Under the pieces are notes generated by a model. The model was not told where the DNA came from and did not search any database. It was given only the letters and a program-made list of their open reading frames with translations. Made by a program: the position numbers and the translations under genes. Shown here piece after piece: positions 20,684 through 28,884 of a stretch of 64,000 nucleotides of DNA. Each line of letters opens with the position of its first letter. Position 1 is the stretch's first letter. The DNA is from Raineyella sp. W15-4. Its GTDB lineage: Bacteria > Actinomycetota > Actinomycetes > Propionibacteriales > Propionibacteriaceae. The stretch is from contig NZ_CP137079.1 in NCBI RefSeq assembly GCF_033170155.1, positions 496,001 through 560,000 of the forward strand. Reading direction: 5' to 3'.

Positions 20684-21389
20684 GGTCAAGGATCTGGTGG
20701 TGGCGTACGGCCGGGTCGAAGCGGTCAAGGGCATCTCGTTCGAGGTCGGCGAAGGCCAGATCGTCTGCCTGCTCGGGACCAACGGTGCGGGGAAGACCAC
20801 CACGCTGCGCACCATCTCCGGACTGATCAGACCGGTCAGCGGCTCGATCAGCTTCGAGGGGAAGCGGATCGACAGCCTTCCGGCCCACAAGGTGGTGCAG
20901 TTGGGCATTGCCCAGTCACCGGAGGGGCGCCGGCTCTTCCAGCGGATGAGCGTGGAGGACAATCTGATGCTCGGCGCCTACACCCGGCGGGACCCGGCCG
21001 GTGTCCGGGCCGACATCGACAAGGTGTACTCGCTGTTCCCGGTGCTGGGGGAGCGCCGCCAGCAGGCCGCCGGACTGTTCTCCGGCGGGGAGCAGCAGAT
21101 GCTGGCGATCGGCCGGGCACTGATGAGCCGCCCGCGGCTGCTGATGCTGGATGAGCCGTCGATGGGGCTGTCGCCGATCATGACCCGGACGATCATGCGG
21201 ACGATCGCCGACCTGAAGGCGACCGGGACGACCATCCTGCTCGTCGAGCAGAACGCCCAGGCCGCCCTCGCCCTGGCCGACCAGGGATACGTGCTGGAGG
21301 TCGGGTCGGTGGCCTTCGCCGACACCGGTGCGGCCCTGCTGGCCGACGACCGGGTGCGTCAGACCTACCTGGGCGTCGAGGCCGCCTGA
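20676..21389 (+). CDS. livF: Branched-chain amino acid ABC transporter ATP-binding protein LivF
   Basis: The 237-residue ATPase begins MLEVKDLVVAYGRVEAVKGI. It has Walker A GTNGAGKTTT, the LivF-specific IAQSPEGRRLFQRMSVEDNL, signature FSGGEQQMLAIGRALM and Walker B LLMLDEPSMGLSP. It overlaps the end of livG by 8 bases and is the last gene of the liv operon. Confidence 0.96.
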   Translation: MLEVKDLVVAYGRVEAVKGISFEVGEGQIVCLLGTNGAGKTTTLRTISGLIRPVSGSISFEGKRIDSLPAHKVVQLGIAQSPEGRRLFQRMSVEDNLMLGAYTRRDPAGVRADIDKVYSLFPVLGERRQQAAGLFSGGEQQMLAIGRALMSRPRLLMLDEPSMGLSPIMTRTIMRTIADLKATGTTILLVEQNAQAALALADQGYVLEVGSVAFADTGAALLADDRVRQTYLGVEAA

Positions 21390-21439
21390 GGAAGGGCCAT
21401 CCGAGGAAGGTGGGTCCGCAAGGTCTGGGCTCGCCGGCG

Positions 21440-21494
21440 CCCATACGGTGAAGTATGGGTACCAGGACAGTCGCCATAGGGAAGGTTTATGGCG
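21440..21494. terminator. Two tandem hairpins after the liv operon
   Basis: Two perfect 7-bp inverted repeats stand one after the other: CCCATAC/GTATGGG at 21440-21459 and CGCCATA/TATGGCG at 21472-21494. They share a CCATA core, so they could also be paired protein-binding sites. Their place after livF suggests operon termination. Confidence 0.4.
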
Positions 21495-21641
21495 CCGTGT
21501 CGGAGACCCGATCTCGCGGCGGACTCGCCTTCCCGGCCGAGCCAACCCGCCGCCACACACGGTGGGGTCATGACCAAGGTTCACGATGTTTCTCAGCTCA
21601 GCGTCTCTCAGCTCAGCCGCTCGTACGGCATCGGCGAGGGG

Positions 21642-21670
21642 TTGCCGGACGCGCGACAGCAAGGTAACTT
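21642..21670 (+). promoter_or_regulatory. Sigma-70-like promoter for the toxin/antitoxin-like pair
   Basis: TTGCCG (21642-21647) and TAACTT (21665-21670) are separated by 17 bases. The GTG at 21678 lies 7 bases after the -10 box, so the message would be leaderless or nearly so, which is common in actinobacteria. Confidence 0.45.
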
Positions 21671-21677
21671 GGCGCCT

Positions 21678-21908
21678 GTGAGTGATGAGCCGATCGTTGC
21701 CGCGTCGGCTCTGAAACACGGTTTGGAGGTGTACGACATCCTTCACGCCTATCGAAACCCGATCCGGGCCTGGGATCTCGGCGAGGGGTTCACGATGGTG
21801 GTCGGTGCGGACGCGGCGGCCAACCTCCTCGAAGTCGGCTATGTCCAGGGCGCCACCGCCGTTGTTGTGGTGCATGCGATGCGCGCCCGCAAATCGTTCC
21901 TCAGGTGA
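21678..21908 (+). CDS. Small toxin-like protein of a possible type II TA pair
   Basis: From GTG 21678 the product has 76 residues: a helical start (AASALKHGLEVYDILHAYRN) followed by a strand-rich end ([31 protein letters not shown]). This layout is like small BrnT/RelE-like toxins. An upstream in-frame ATG at 21570 would add 36 residues containing a repeated QLSxSQLS segment; it is disfavoured because a promoter-like element sits just before 21678. The stop overlaps the next gene, which has a DNA-binding helix. The TA role is inferred from size and context; the exact family is not recognised. Confidence 0.6.
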   Translation: MSDEPIVAASALKHGLEVYDILHAYRNPIRAWDLGEGFTMVVGADAAANLLEVGYVQGATAVVVVHAMRARKSFLR

Positions 21909-22183
21909 TGACTATGCCCAGAACTGTTGATGAGATCCTTGCCCACGCTGATGAGATGGCTGCTGTGTTCGAGCAGTACGAGCCGAATAGTGCCGATGAG
22001 GTCGACGCGGCGGCAGTGTTGGCCCTTCGACGGGCTGTGCAGGAGCGCTCCTCCGCGGAGCTGCACCTCGTCGAGGCCGTCCGCCAGGCGCGCCGGGCGG
22101 GCTTGTCCTGGGCCGCCATCGGCGGGCTGGTGGGGACCAGCGGCGAGGCCGCCCGGCAGCGGTACGCCAAGAGGGTTGCCTGA
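21905..22183 (+). CDS. Antitoxin-like helix-turn-helix protein
   Basis: The protein has about 92 residues. It starts at GTG 21905 (ATG 21908 and 21914 are alternatives) and overlaps the preceding gene by 4 bases. The second half contains SWAAIGGLVGTSGEAARQRY, a sigma-region-4-like helix-turn-helix. The first half is acidic and helical, as in antitoxin regulators that bind a partner. The gene order toxin-then-DNA-binding is found in several TA families. It converges on helR. Confidence 0.65.
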   Translation: MMTMPRTVDEILAHADEMAAVFEQYEPNSADEVDAAAVLALRRAVQERSSAELHLVEAVRQARRAGLSWAAIGGLVGTSGEAARQRYAKRVA

Positions 22184-22208
22184 CGGCGCTGCCGCAGACC
22201 CACGTCGC

Positions 22209-24404
22209 TCAGCAGGGCCGCCGGGCGGGGTCAGCGGGCGGGGTGAGGATGACCAGCTCCCGGGTGGTCCGGGTCATCGCGACGTAACGGTCGACGGTGC
22301 CCTCGATGCCGGTGCCGAAGCGGTCCGGGTCGACGAGGACGACGAGGTCGAACTCCAGGCCCTTGACCCGGCCGGGCGGCAGCGACCGGATCCGGTCGGT
22401 CGCCCGGAAGGTCGGGTCGCCGACCACACAGGCGACGCCCTCGTCGTGCTCGGTGAGCCAGCCGGCCAGGATCGCCTCCAGTTCGCTGGTCGACCCGTAG
22501 CGTACGGGGATACCGCCGCGGCGGATGGAGGTCGAGACGTCGGCCTGCGGTAGCACCGCCCGGATGACGGGTGCCGCCACCGCCATCACCTCTTCGGGGG
22601 TCCGGTAGTTGATGGTCAGGGTGGCCCGGCTGATCACGTCGAAGCCCACCCGTTGCAGCCGGTCCTGCCAAGACTCGGTGAAGCCGTGTCGGGCCTGGGT
22701 GCGGTCGCCGACGATGGTGAAGCTGCGCGACGGGCAGCGGCGCAGCAGCAGCTGCCATTCCGCGTCGGTGAGCTCCTGGGCCTCGTCGACGACGACGTGG
22801 GCGAACGGGCCGGCCAGCGGATCCGCGGCGGCGTCGGGCAGCCGGTCGTCGTGGACCAGGGACTGCCGGATGCTGTCCCGGCGCAGCAGGTTGAAGGAGC
22901 TCTCCGGGTCGTCGTCCGCCTCCAGCAGGTCCTCGACGACCCGGTCCATATAGTCGCGGTCCTCGGCCAGCGCCGCGTCGCGCTGCCGCCGGCGCCGCGA
23001 TGCCTCCGGATCACCGAGCCGCTGCCGCATCGCGTCCAGCAGCGGCAGGTCGGACACCGTCCACGGGGAGCCCTCAGGGCGACGCAGCAGACGCCGCTGC
23101 TCCGGGTCCAGCCAGGGCGCGCAGTGACGCAGGTAGGCGGGGACCGCCCAGAGGTCGGCGACGAGGTCGGTCGGCTGCAGGATCGGCCAGGCCTTGCGGA
23201 AGGCGTCGCGCAGGTCCTCGTTGTGCTGCACCGAGCGCCGTAACGACTCCCGGGGCACGTCCTCGTCCTCGCTGTTGTCGAGCAGGATCTCCACCAGCGC
23301 GTCCCACACCTCGTCGCAGGCCTCGTTGTGCGGGGTGCCCGGATCGGGCGCCTCGAAGGCTTCCGCCCAGTCGTCGGCGCTGAGCGGGATGTCGGACCAG
23401 TCGGTCTCGACCACCATGCCCTCGCCCGGAGGCTCCTCGTACAGGGCAACCGCCGGGTCGATCGCCGACACCATGGCGACGGTCGCCTTCAGCCGGGCGA
23501 CCTCGGGGTCGGCCTCCACGCCGGCGGTGGCACCCTCCGGCACCAGCTCCCGCAGCAGGCAGGTCACCACGCCGTCCTCGCCCAGGTCCGGCAGGATGTC
23601 GGCCACGTAGTCGAGGTACGCCTGGTGCGGGCCGACGAACAGCACCCCGCCGCGATGCCCCTCCAGCCGTGGATCGGAGTAGAGGAGGTACGCCGCCCGG
23701 TGCAGCGCCACCACGGTCTTGCCGGTGCCCGGGCCCCCGTCCACGACCAGGGCGCCGTGCGAGCCGGCGCGGATGATCGCGTCCTGGTCGGCCTGGATCG
23801 TCGCGAGGACGTCCCGCATCCGTGGCGTACGGGCGCCGCCCAGACTGGCGATGAAGGCTGACTGGTCGTCCAGTGCGGCCCGACCCTCGAGTCCCTCCAG
23901 GGAGAACACCTCGTCCCAGTAGTCGACGACTCGTCCGCGGTGCCAGCGATACCGACGACGGCTCACCAGTCCCATCGGGTCGCCGTGTGTCGCCGCGAAG
24001 AACGGCTCGGCCGCCGGGGTCCGCCAGTCGAGCAGCAGGTGGGCGCCGTCCGGGTCGACCAGCCCCAGCCGGCCCACGTACACCGGCTCGGGGCCATCGG
24101 CGGCGACCATCCGGCCCAGGCACACCTCCGGGCCGAACCGTTGCAGCACCCTCAGCCGGCCCGACAGTTCGTGGATCTCCAGGTCGCGTTCCAACGCCTG
24201 CGGGCCGCGGCCGCCGGGGGAGCGGCGCAGCGCGTCCAGCCGGTCCGACAGGTGGCTGACCTGCTGCCGGAGGGTCCGGGCGATCTGGGCGAAGTGCGCT
24301 TCGTCCAGGTCGATGAGGGCCGGGGCGGCCTTGTCGGCCAGCCGCGGGGGAAGGTCGAAGATCGGGCGGGTGTCATCGAGGATCGGATGAGTGTCGGGGG
24401 CCAT
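22209..24404 (-). CDS. helR: RNA polymerase-recycling motor ATPase HelR (UvrD/HelD-like)
   Basis: The 731-residue superfamily 1 ATPase starts at ATG 24404 behind an AAGGGAG site. The N-terminal coiled coil (FAQIARTLRQQVSHLSDRLD) is followed by HelD/HelR landmarks YVGRLGLVDPDGAHLLLDWR and PMGLVSRRRYRWHRGRV. Walker A VVDGGPGTGKT is near residue 225. Later helicase motifs include VVDEAQELTDAEWQLLLRRC, GDRTQARHGF, TINYRTPEEVM and VKGLEFDLVVLVDP. Family knowledge: HelR proteins dislodge stalled RNA polymerase and protect it from rifamycins by displacing the drug. The upstream RAE supports HelR rather than generic HelD. Confidence 0.9.
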   Translation of the reverse strand: MAPDTHPILDDTRPIFDLPPRLADKAAPALIDLDEAHFAQIARTLRQQVSHLSDRLDALRRSPGGRGPQALERDLEIHELSGRLRVLQRFGPEVCLGRMVAADGPEPVYVGRLGLVDPDGAHLLLDWRTPAAEPFFAATHGDPMGLVSRRRYRWHRGRVVDYWDEVFSLEGLEGRAALDDQSAFIASLGGARTPRMRDVLATIQADQDAIIRAGSHGALVVDGGPGTGKTVVALHRAAYLLYSDPRLEGHRGGVLFVGPHQAYLDYVADILPDLGEDGVVTCLLRELVPEGATAGVEADPEVARLKATVAMVSAIDPAVALYEEPPGEGMVVETDWSDIPLSADDWAEAFEAPDPGTPHNEACDEVWDALVEILLDNSEDEDVPRESLRRSVQHNEDLRDAFRKAWPILQPTDLVADLWAVPAYLRHCAPWLDPEQRRLLRRPEGSPWTVSDLPLLDAMRQRLGDPEASRRRRQRDAALAEDRDYMDRVVEDLLEADDDPESSFNLLRRDSIRQSLVHDDRLPDAAADPLAGPFAHVVVDEAQELTDAEWQLLLRRCPSRSFTIVGDRTQARHGFTESWQDRLQRVGFDVISRATLTINYRTPEEVMAVAAPVIRAVLPQADVSTSIRRGGIPVRYGSTSELEAILAGWLTEHDEGVACVVGDPTFRATDRIRSLPPGRVKGLEFDLVVLVDPDRFGTGIEGTVDRYVAMTRTTRELVILTPPADPARRPC

Positions 24405-24531
24405 GTGATCCACTCCCTTGGCGGTTTTTGGGCAAGTCCCTCGGCGGTGTAGGGCGGGGCCGTGATCGTCGCCGGCGGTCGTCCTGGCGTCGAGCTCACC
24501 GGTCGGGCTCACCGATTGTGCGCCGCCCCCT

Positions 24532-24550
24532 GGGCCTTGCGGCAAGTCCC
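24532..24550. promoter_or_regulatory. Rifamycin-associated element (RAE) upstream of helR
   Basis: The 19-base imperfect palindrome GGGCCTTGCGGCAAGTCCC differs at two positions from the RAE consensus I recall (GGGGCTTGCGGCAAGGCCC). It lies 128 bases upstream of the helR start and 92 bases upstream of the divergent GntR gene. The right half, GGCAAGTCCC, is repeated exactly at 24431-24440. RAEs mediate rifamycin-induced expression of resistance genes in actinomycetes. Confidence 0.8.
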
Positions 24551-24583
24551 CCGCTGTGCCATAACCTGGAGGTGGCAGGGCAA

Positions 24584-24609
24584 TGGATTCCACCGGACGC
24601 CGGAATCCA
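24584..24609. promoter_or_regulatory. Inverted repeat in front of the GntR regulator gene
   Basis: TGGATTC and GAATCCA form a perfect 7-bp inverted repeat with a 12-base spacer, 33 bases before GTG 24642. It may be an autoregulatory operator or an mRNA leader hairpin. Confidence 0.35.
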
Positions 24610-24641
24610 GGTCCGACGTTCCGGACGGTTAAACTCAATCT

Positions 24642-25343
24642 GTGAAGGAATCGGAGGAAGGCGCCGCCCAACTGTTGGGCCCGATCCGGGCGAAGGCGCT
24701 CCCCGACGACGTCTACGATGCCTTGCTCGACATGCTTACCTGGGGTGCCCTCGAACCGGATGCCCCGCTGTCGATCGACGGTCTGGCGCAGTCGCTCGGC
24801 GTCTCGCCGACACCGGTACGCGAAGCGCTGGCCCGGCTGGAGCCGACGGGGCTCGTCCGCCGTACGGTGCGACGGGGGTACCGGGTGTCACCGCCGATGT
24901 CCCGAGAGCAGATGTACGAGCTCGCCGATGCGAGGCTCGTGCTGGAAACCGGGGCCATCGAACGCGCCATGCGCCGCGTCGATGCGCTCCTGCCCGACCT
25001 TGAAGCGGCGTACGCCCGCCACGAACAATCTGCGCGAGTATTGCTCGAGCCGGGCCGCCAGAATGAGCATGAGTTCGTCCGCCGATACTTCGAGGCCGAC
25101 TGGTCGTTCCACGAAGCGATCCTCAAGCACTGCGGCAATCGCTACATCGCCCAGGCCGTCGACGCCCTCTCGTTCCGGGTGCACCGGATGCGCCAGACCA
25201 TCGGCATCGGCGTCTCCGATGCCGGAGATGCCGTTCCCGAGCACTTCGCCATCCTCGAGGCCGTACGCCGACGGGACACCGCCGCCGCGGTGGAGAAGAT
25301 GCGCATCCATCTCACCAAGCTGGAGGCCCGGGTCTCTGCCTGA
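24642..25343 (+). CDS. GntR-family regulator, FadR/FCD subfamily
   Basis: The 233-residue regulator has an N-terminal winged helix (SIDGLAQSLGVSPTPVREAL, residues 45-64; then LEPTGLVRRTVRRGYRV). A C-terminal all-helical FCD ligand domain (MYELADARLVLETGAIERAM; FHEAILKHCGNRYI; HFAILEAVRRRDTAAAVEKM) contains the metal-binding Asp/His residues typical of the family. The start is GTG 24642. It converges on the six-gene carbohydrate operon and is its likely regulator, with a sugar or sugar phosphate as effector; that link is inferred from position. Confidence 0.9.
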   Translation: MKESEEGAAQLLGPIRAKALPDDVYDALLDMLTWGALEPDAPLSIDGLAQSLGVSPTPVREALARLEPTGLVRRTVRRGYRVSPPMSREQMYELADARLVLETGAIERAMRRVDALLPDLEAAYARHEQSARVLLEPGRQNEHEFVRRYFEADWSFHEAILKHCGNRYIAQAVDALSFRVHRMRQTIGIGVSDAGDAVPEHFAILEAVRRRDTAAAVEKMRIHLTKLEARVSA

Positions 25344-25501
25344 GGCAAGGGATGTGCGTCACGTACGTTCAGGCCAGTAGCGGGCGGACACCTCGTCGGC
25401 GGCTCGAGGATTGCTGGCGGCCGGGGTTCCTGTCGACGCCGAGCAAGGGGCGCACCACCCATCGATGTGGATCGCGCGCCCCAGTGCGACGGCAACAGTA
25501 G

Positions 25502-26284
25502 CTAGTGCATGTGCTTGCCTCCGTCGACGTTCATGCAGACGCCGTTGACAAAGCCTGACTTCTGACTCAGCAGGAACGCCACAACTTCAGCGATGTCGAT
25601 GGGCTGGCCGACCCGCCCCAAGGGGATGTTGGATGACATGACATCCTTGCGATCGTCAGTGAGCTTGCCCCCCATGATGTCGGTGTCGATAGGTCCGGGG
25701 AGGATGCTGTTGCACGTGATCCCGAACGGTCCCAGCTCGCGCGCTCCACCTCGTGTGAGCCCCATGATGCCGGCCTTGGCCGTGGCGTAGGCGAACTTGG
25801 AGAACGTGCCTCCGCCATCGAGAGCGGTGATGGAGGAGAAGTTGACGATTCGACCGGATCCAACGTCCTTCATCCGAAGAGCAGCGTGCTTCATCATCAG
25901 CATGGTCCCGCGAAGCGTCACCTGGATGACTCGGTCGAACTCCGCAGTATCGATTTCGAAGATCGACTTCGGGCATGCGATTCCCGCGACGTTGGCCTCA
26001 CCCACAACCGGAGGCATCGACTGATCCAGTGACTTGAAAGCCTGGACCACCGCCTCCTCGTCCGAGATGTCGAACCGAAGAGCCTTCACCTGGTCGGTCG
26101 AGTATTCGCGCTCCAACTCTTCACCGAAGTCGAGCACGGCTTCATTGACATCGACGACTGCCACGCTCCAGCCATCCTCGAGCAGCGTTCGAGCTACCAC
26201 CCTCCCGATCCCTCGTGGGGCCCCACAACCACTTACTACTGCGGTGCGATCCTCGGGAAACTGGACAGGGACACTCTGTGTCAT
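25502..26284 (-). CDS. Short-chain dehydrogenase/reductase, possible tetritol dehydrogenase
   Basis: The 260-residue SDR has a slightly unusual nucleotide-binding loop (VSGCGAPRGIGRVVA), NVAG in place of NNAG, and the catalytic set Ser (IVNFSSITAL) and YATAK. The C-terminal HHMDGG-like motif is MNVDGGKHMH. It is the last gene of the minus-strand operon, 36 bases after the MFS gene. In the tetritol pathway of Mycobacterium smegmatis an SDR oxidises D-threitol to D-erythrulose, so an equivalent polyol or sugar oxidation is a reasonable guess here. GC content is lower than in the isomerase genes. Confidence 0.85.
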   Translation of the reverse strand: MTQSVPVQFPEDRTAVVSGCGAPRGIGRVVARTLLEDGWSVAVVDVNEAVLDFGEELEREYSTDQVKALRFDISDEEAVVQAFKSLDQSMPPVVGEANVAGIACPKSIFEIDTAEFDRVIQVTLRGTMLMMKHAALRMKDVGSGRIVNFSSITALDGGGTFSKFAYATAKAGIMGLTRGGARELGPFGITCNSILPGPIDTDIMGGKLTDDRKDVMSSNIPLGRVGQPIDIAEVVAFLLSQKSGFVNGVCMNVDGGKHMH

Positions 26285-26320
26285 TTCTGATTCTCCTCGA
26301 TTTGAAGTGGAAATTCGTGT

Positions 26321-27706
26321 CTAGTGGGCCGCTGCTGATGCTTCATTCTGGATCGCCGCTGCCCGGTTTTCTGCATCGGACTGGTGAAACAGCTTCAGGC
26401 CGAGGACCAGAGCGAAGCCAAGCAGGCCGGCGATTCCCAGGATGAAAAGTCCGGCCGCCTCATTCGGGGCAGCGGTGGTTCCCCATACCTTCTCGGCAGC
26501 CCATGTCCGAAGATTCGGTGCGAGCCATCCTCCAAGATTCCCGATGGCATTGATCAGGCCAGTGGCGCCAGCCAGTGCTGCGCCGCTCAGGTAACGTGTC
26601 GGAAGCTGCCAGAAGATCGGCTGTGCCGAGACGAACCCCACTGCAGCGATCGACAGAGCCACCAATGCGGGCTTCGAAGAGTGAAGGAACAGGCCCGAGG
26701 CGCCGATCCCGAGTCCGGAACACAGCATGAGGATTGCCAAGAAGCTCTTGTATTTCAGCGACTTATCCGCGAGACGCGGAAGAATGATCACACCGACGAG
26801 TGCAATGGACCACGGGATGGCGGTTACGAGCGACGCCATCAATCCTGCACTCTGGCCTGTCATAGTGGTCACCTGCTTCGGGAGGAAGAATGTCAGCCCG
26901 TAGACTGACCCTTGGATGCAGAAGTAGATGAGGCAGAAGTACAGGATTCGAGGGTCAATGATCGCCTGTTTCCAACTGATCGGTTTGGCTGTCTCCTTGG
27001 CGGCCTCCTCGATCTCTATCTGACGTGACAGGTGAGCTTTCTCCGTAGATGTCAGCCACCGAGCACGGTCGGGACGGTCCACCAGGAAATAGGGGCACAG
27101 GATGCCGACGAGGACGGCGACCCCGCCTTCGACCAGGAACATCCACTGGACTCCGGAGAGGCGGGCCGTACCGTCCAATTCCAGAAGTCCCCCAGAAAGC
27201 GGGTTTCCGATCATGTTGGCGATAGGGAGACCCATGTAGAAGAGTCCAGATGCCCAAGCGCGACGTGCCGCCGGATACCAATACGTGAGGTAGAGCATCA
27301 CGCCCGGAAAGAACCCCGCTTCGGCGACGCCGAGCAGGAATCTCAGAGTATAGAAGCTGGCCACTCCGCGCACAAACATGAAGCAGATGGCAACCAGACC
27401 CCAGGACACCATAATCCTGGTCATCCACCAACGCGCGCCGACTCTGTGCATGATCAGATTCGAAGGCACCTCGAAGACGGCGTACCCGATGAAGAACAGG
27501 GTCGCCCCAAACGTGTATGCCATCGTCGAAATACCGTAGTCGGCATGCCACTTGGCTTGCGCCCACCCCAAATTTGTGCGATCGAGAAACGCGATGACGT
27601 ACATCAGCAAAAGGAACGGGATCAGGCGGGTCGTCACCTTCTTCAGTGCCGCTGCGACAACTTCGGGCGACGCCTTGTCAATTTTGAGTTGATTCACTGC
27701 GCTCAT
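26321..27706 (-). CDS. MFS transporter, anion:cation symporter-like family
   Basis: The 461-residue protein has 12 predicted membrane segments. The first is LIPFLLLMYVIAFLDRTNLGWAQ and carries the DRTNLG motif of the ACS/hexuronate-tartrate transporters. YWYPAARRAWASGLFYMG follows helix 4-5, as usual in that family. ATG 27706 sits behind a strong AAGGAGGT site. Such transporters usually import sugar acids or small organic acids, so the imported compound may be a tetronate rather than a tetritol. Its codon use is less GC-rich than that of the kinase and isomerase genes, suggesting a different origin. Confidence 0.9.
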   Translation of the reverse strand: MSAVNQLKIDKASPEVVAAALKKVTTRLIPFLLLMYVIAFLDRTNLGWAQAKWHADYGISTMAYTFGATLFFIGYAVFEVPSNLIMHRVGARWWMTRIMVSWGLVAICFMFVRGVASFYTLRFLLGVAEAGFFPGVMLYLTYWYPAARRAWASGLFYMGLPIANMIGNPLSGGLLELDGTARLSGVQWMFLVEGGVAVLVGILCPYFLVDRPDRARWLTSTEKAHLSRQIEIEEAAKETAKPISWKQAIIDPRILYFCLIYFCIQGSVYGLTFFLPKQVTTMTGQSAGLMASLVTAIPWSIALVGVIILPRLADKSLKYKSFLAILMLCSGLGIGASGLFLHSSKPALVALSIAAVGFVSAQPIFWQLPTRYLSGAALAGATGLINAIGNLGGWLAPNLRTWAAEKVWGTTAAPNEAAGLFILGIAGLLGFALVLGLKLFHQSDAENRAAAIQNEASAAAH

Positions 27707-27778
27707 CTGTGACCTCCTTGTCACGATCGTGCGTGCTTGGTGTCGTACCTGTGGAGAGAAGTCAGTCGAAATCTGGAG

Positions 27779-28771
27779 TTAGGCCTCGGCGCCGGCCAGG
27801 GCCCGGTCGACTTCCTGGCCGCCGAGCCCGGTGCTGCGACCCTCGATCAGGCTGCGGGCCTGTGTCAGCACCTCGCGGATGTAGCGGGCGTTGGTGGCCC
27901 CGACACCCAGCCAGTCGCTGCCGTAGTGCTCGGTCATGAACGGACCCGCATAACCGAGGCGCAGCGCCCGGCGGATGACGGTGCGGTAGTCGATCAGGCC
28001 GTACTCGAGGGGCACCGGCGCGGAGAAGAACGCCCCGGTGGCCGGGTCCTCGTCGCGCAGGTAGTTCTTGATGTGCCAATAGTTCGCGTACGGCAGCACC
28101 TGGTCGTACATCACGTCGTACTTCGGCATCGGGCGGTGCAGCCGGATCAGGTTGCCGATGTCGGGGTTGATGCCCAGCGCCGGGTGGTCGACGTCCTTCA
28201 GGAACGAGATCGCACCCTCGGGCGTGCCGAGATAGGTGTCCTCGTACATCTCCAGGCTGACCCGCAGACCGCGCCGCTGCGCGTGGTCGGCCAGCTCCCG
28301 GACCCGCTCGACCGCAAGCGGCCGCAGGGCAGGATCATCGTGGTGGCCGTCGGCCAGCCAGAACCACAGCGCGTCCTTCTGCGGTGAGGTGAGCGCCTGC
28401 ATGAAGCCGACGTTGACGATCGTCGACCCGAGATCGGCGGCCCGGTCGACGGTGGCGTGGATGGTGGCGAGGTTGCGCTCGCCGTGCTCCCGGTCGACCA
28501 CACTGTTGCGGCCGATCGAGATCGCGGCGACGTGGAGCCCGAACCGGTCCAGCGCCCGGCGGAACTCCTCGAACCGCTCCGGGGAGAGCTCGGCGATCGG
28601 GATCCAGTCGTCCATCGGGTCGATCTCGGTGAAGCCGGCCGCCGCCACCTGGGCGAGCTGGTCCTCCCAGACCCGGACCGGGGCGTCGCCGATCGGCGTG
28701 CCGTCCTCGGCGCGCGGGCCGAAATTCATCTTGCACGCGATCGGCCAGTTCGCTGGCGTATACGTATCCAT
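27779..28771 (-). CDS. Sugar phosphate isomerase/epimerase (EryC-like TIM barrel)
   Basis: The 330-residue AP-endonuclease-2/xylose-isomerase-like TIM barrel has putative metal ligands in SLEMYED (Glu), GINPDIGNLIR (Asp), NYWHIKNYL (His) and FMTEHYG (Glu). In Brucella erythritol catabolism, a protein of this family (EryC) interconverts D- and L-erythrulose 1-phosphate. It acts just before a TPI-like and an RpiB-like isomerase, the two genes next to it here. The family covers many epimerases, so the assignment rests on operon context. The start ATG 28771 has only a weak pyrimidine-rich leader complement. Confidence 0.85.
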   Translation of the reverse strand: MDTYTPANWPIACKMNFGPRAEDGTPIGDAPVRVWEDQLAQVAAAGFTEIDPMDDWIPIAELSPERFEEFRRALDRFGLHVAAISIGRNSVVDREHGERNLATIHATVDRAADLGSTIVNVGFMQALTSPQKDALWFWLADGHHDDPALRPLAVERVRELADHAQRRGLRVSLEMYEDTYLGTPEGAISFLKDVDHPALGINPDIGNLIRLHRPMPKYDVMYDQVLPYANYWHIKNYLRDEDPATGAFFSAPVPLEYGLIDYRTVIRRALRLGYAGPFMTEHYGSDWLGVGATNARYIREVLTQARSLIEGRSTGLGGQEVDRALAGAEA

Positions 28772-28884
28772 GGTGTCCTCTTTTCTCTTGGGTTTCTCTC
28801 GGTGACGTTCGGGTGCTGGATCGCTGCTGACCGACCCGTCGCGGTGGACGAGTCGCGATGGCGGGTCCGGGTGGCTGGGGCCGG

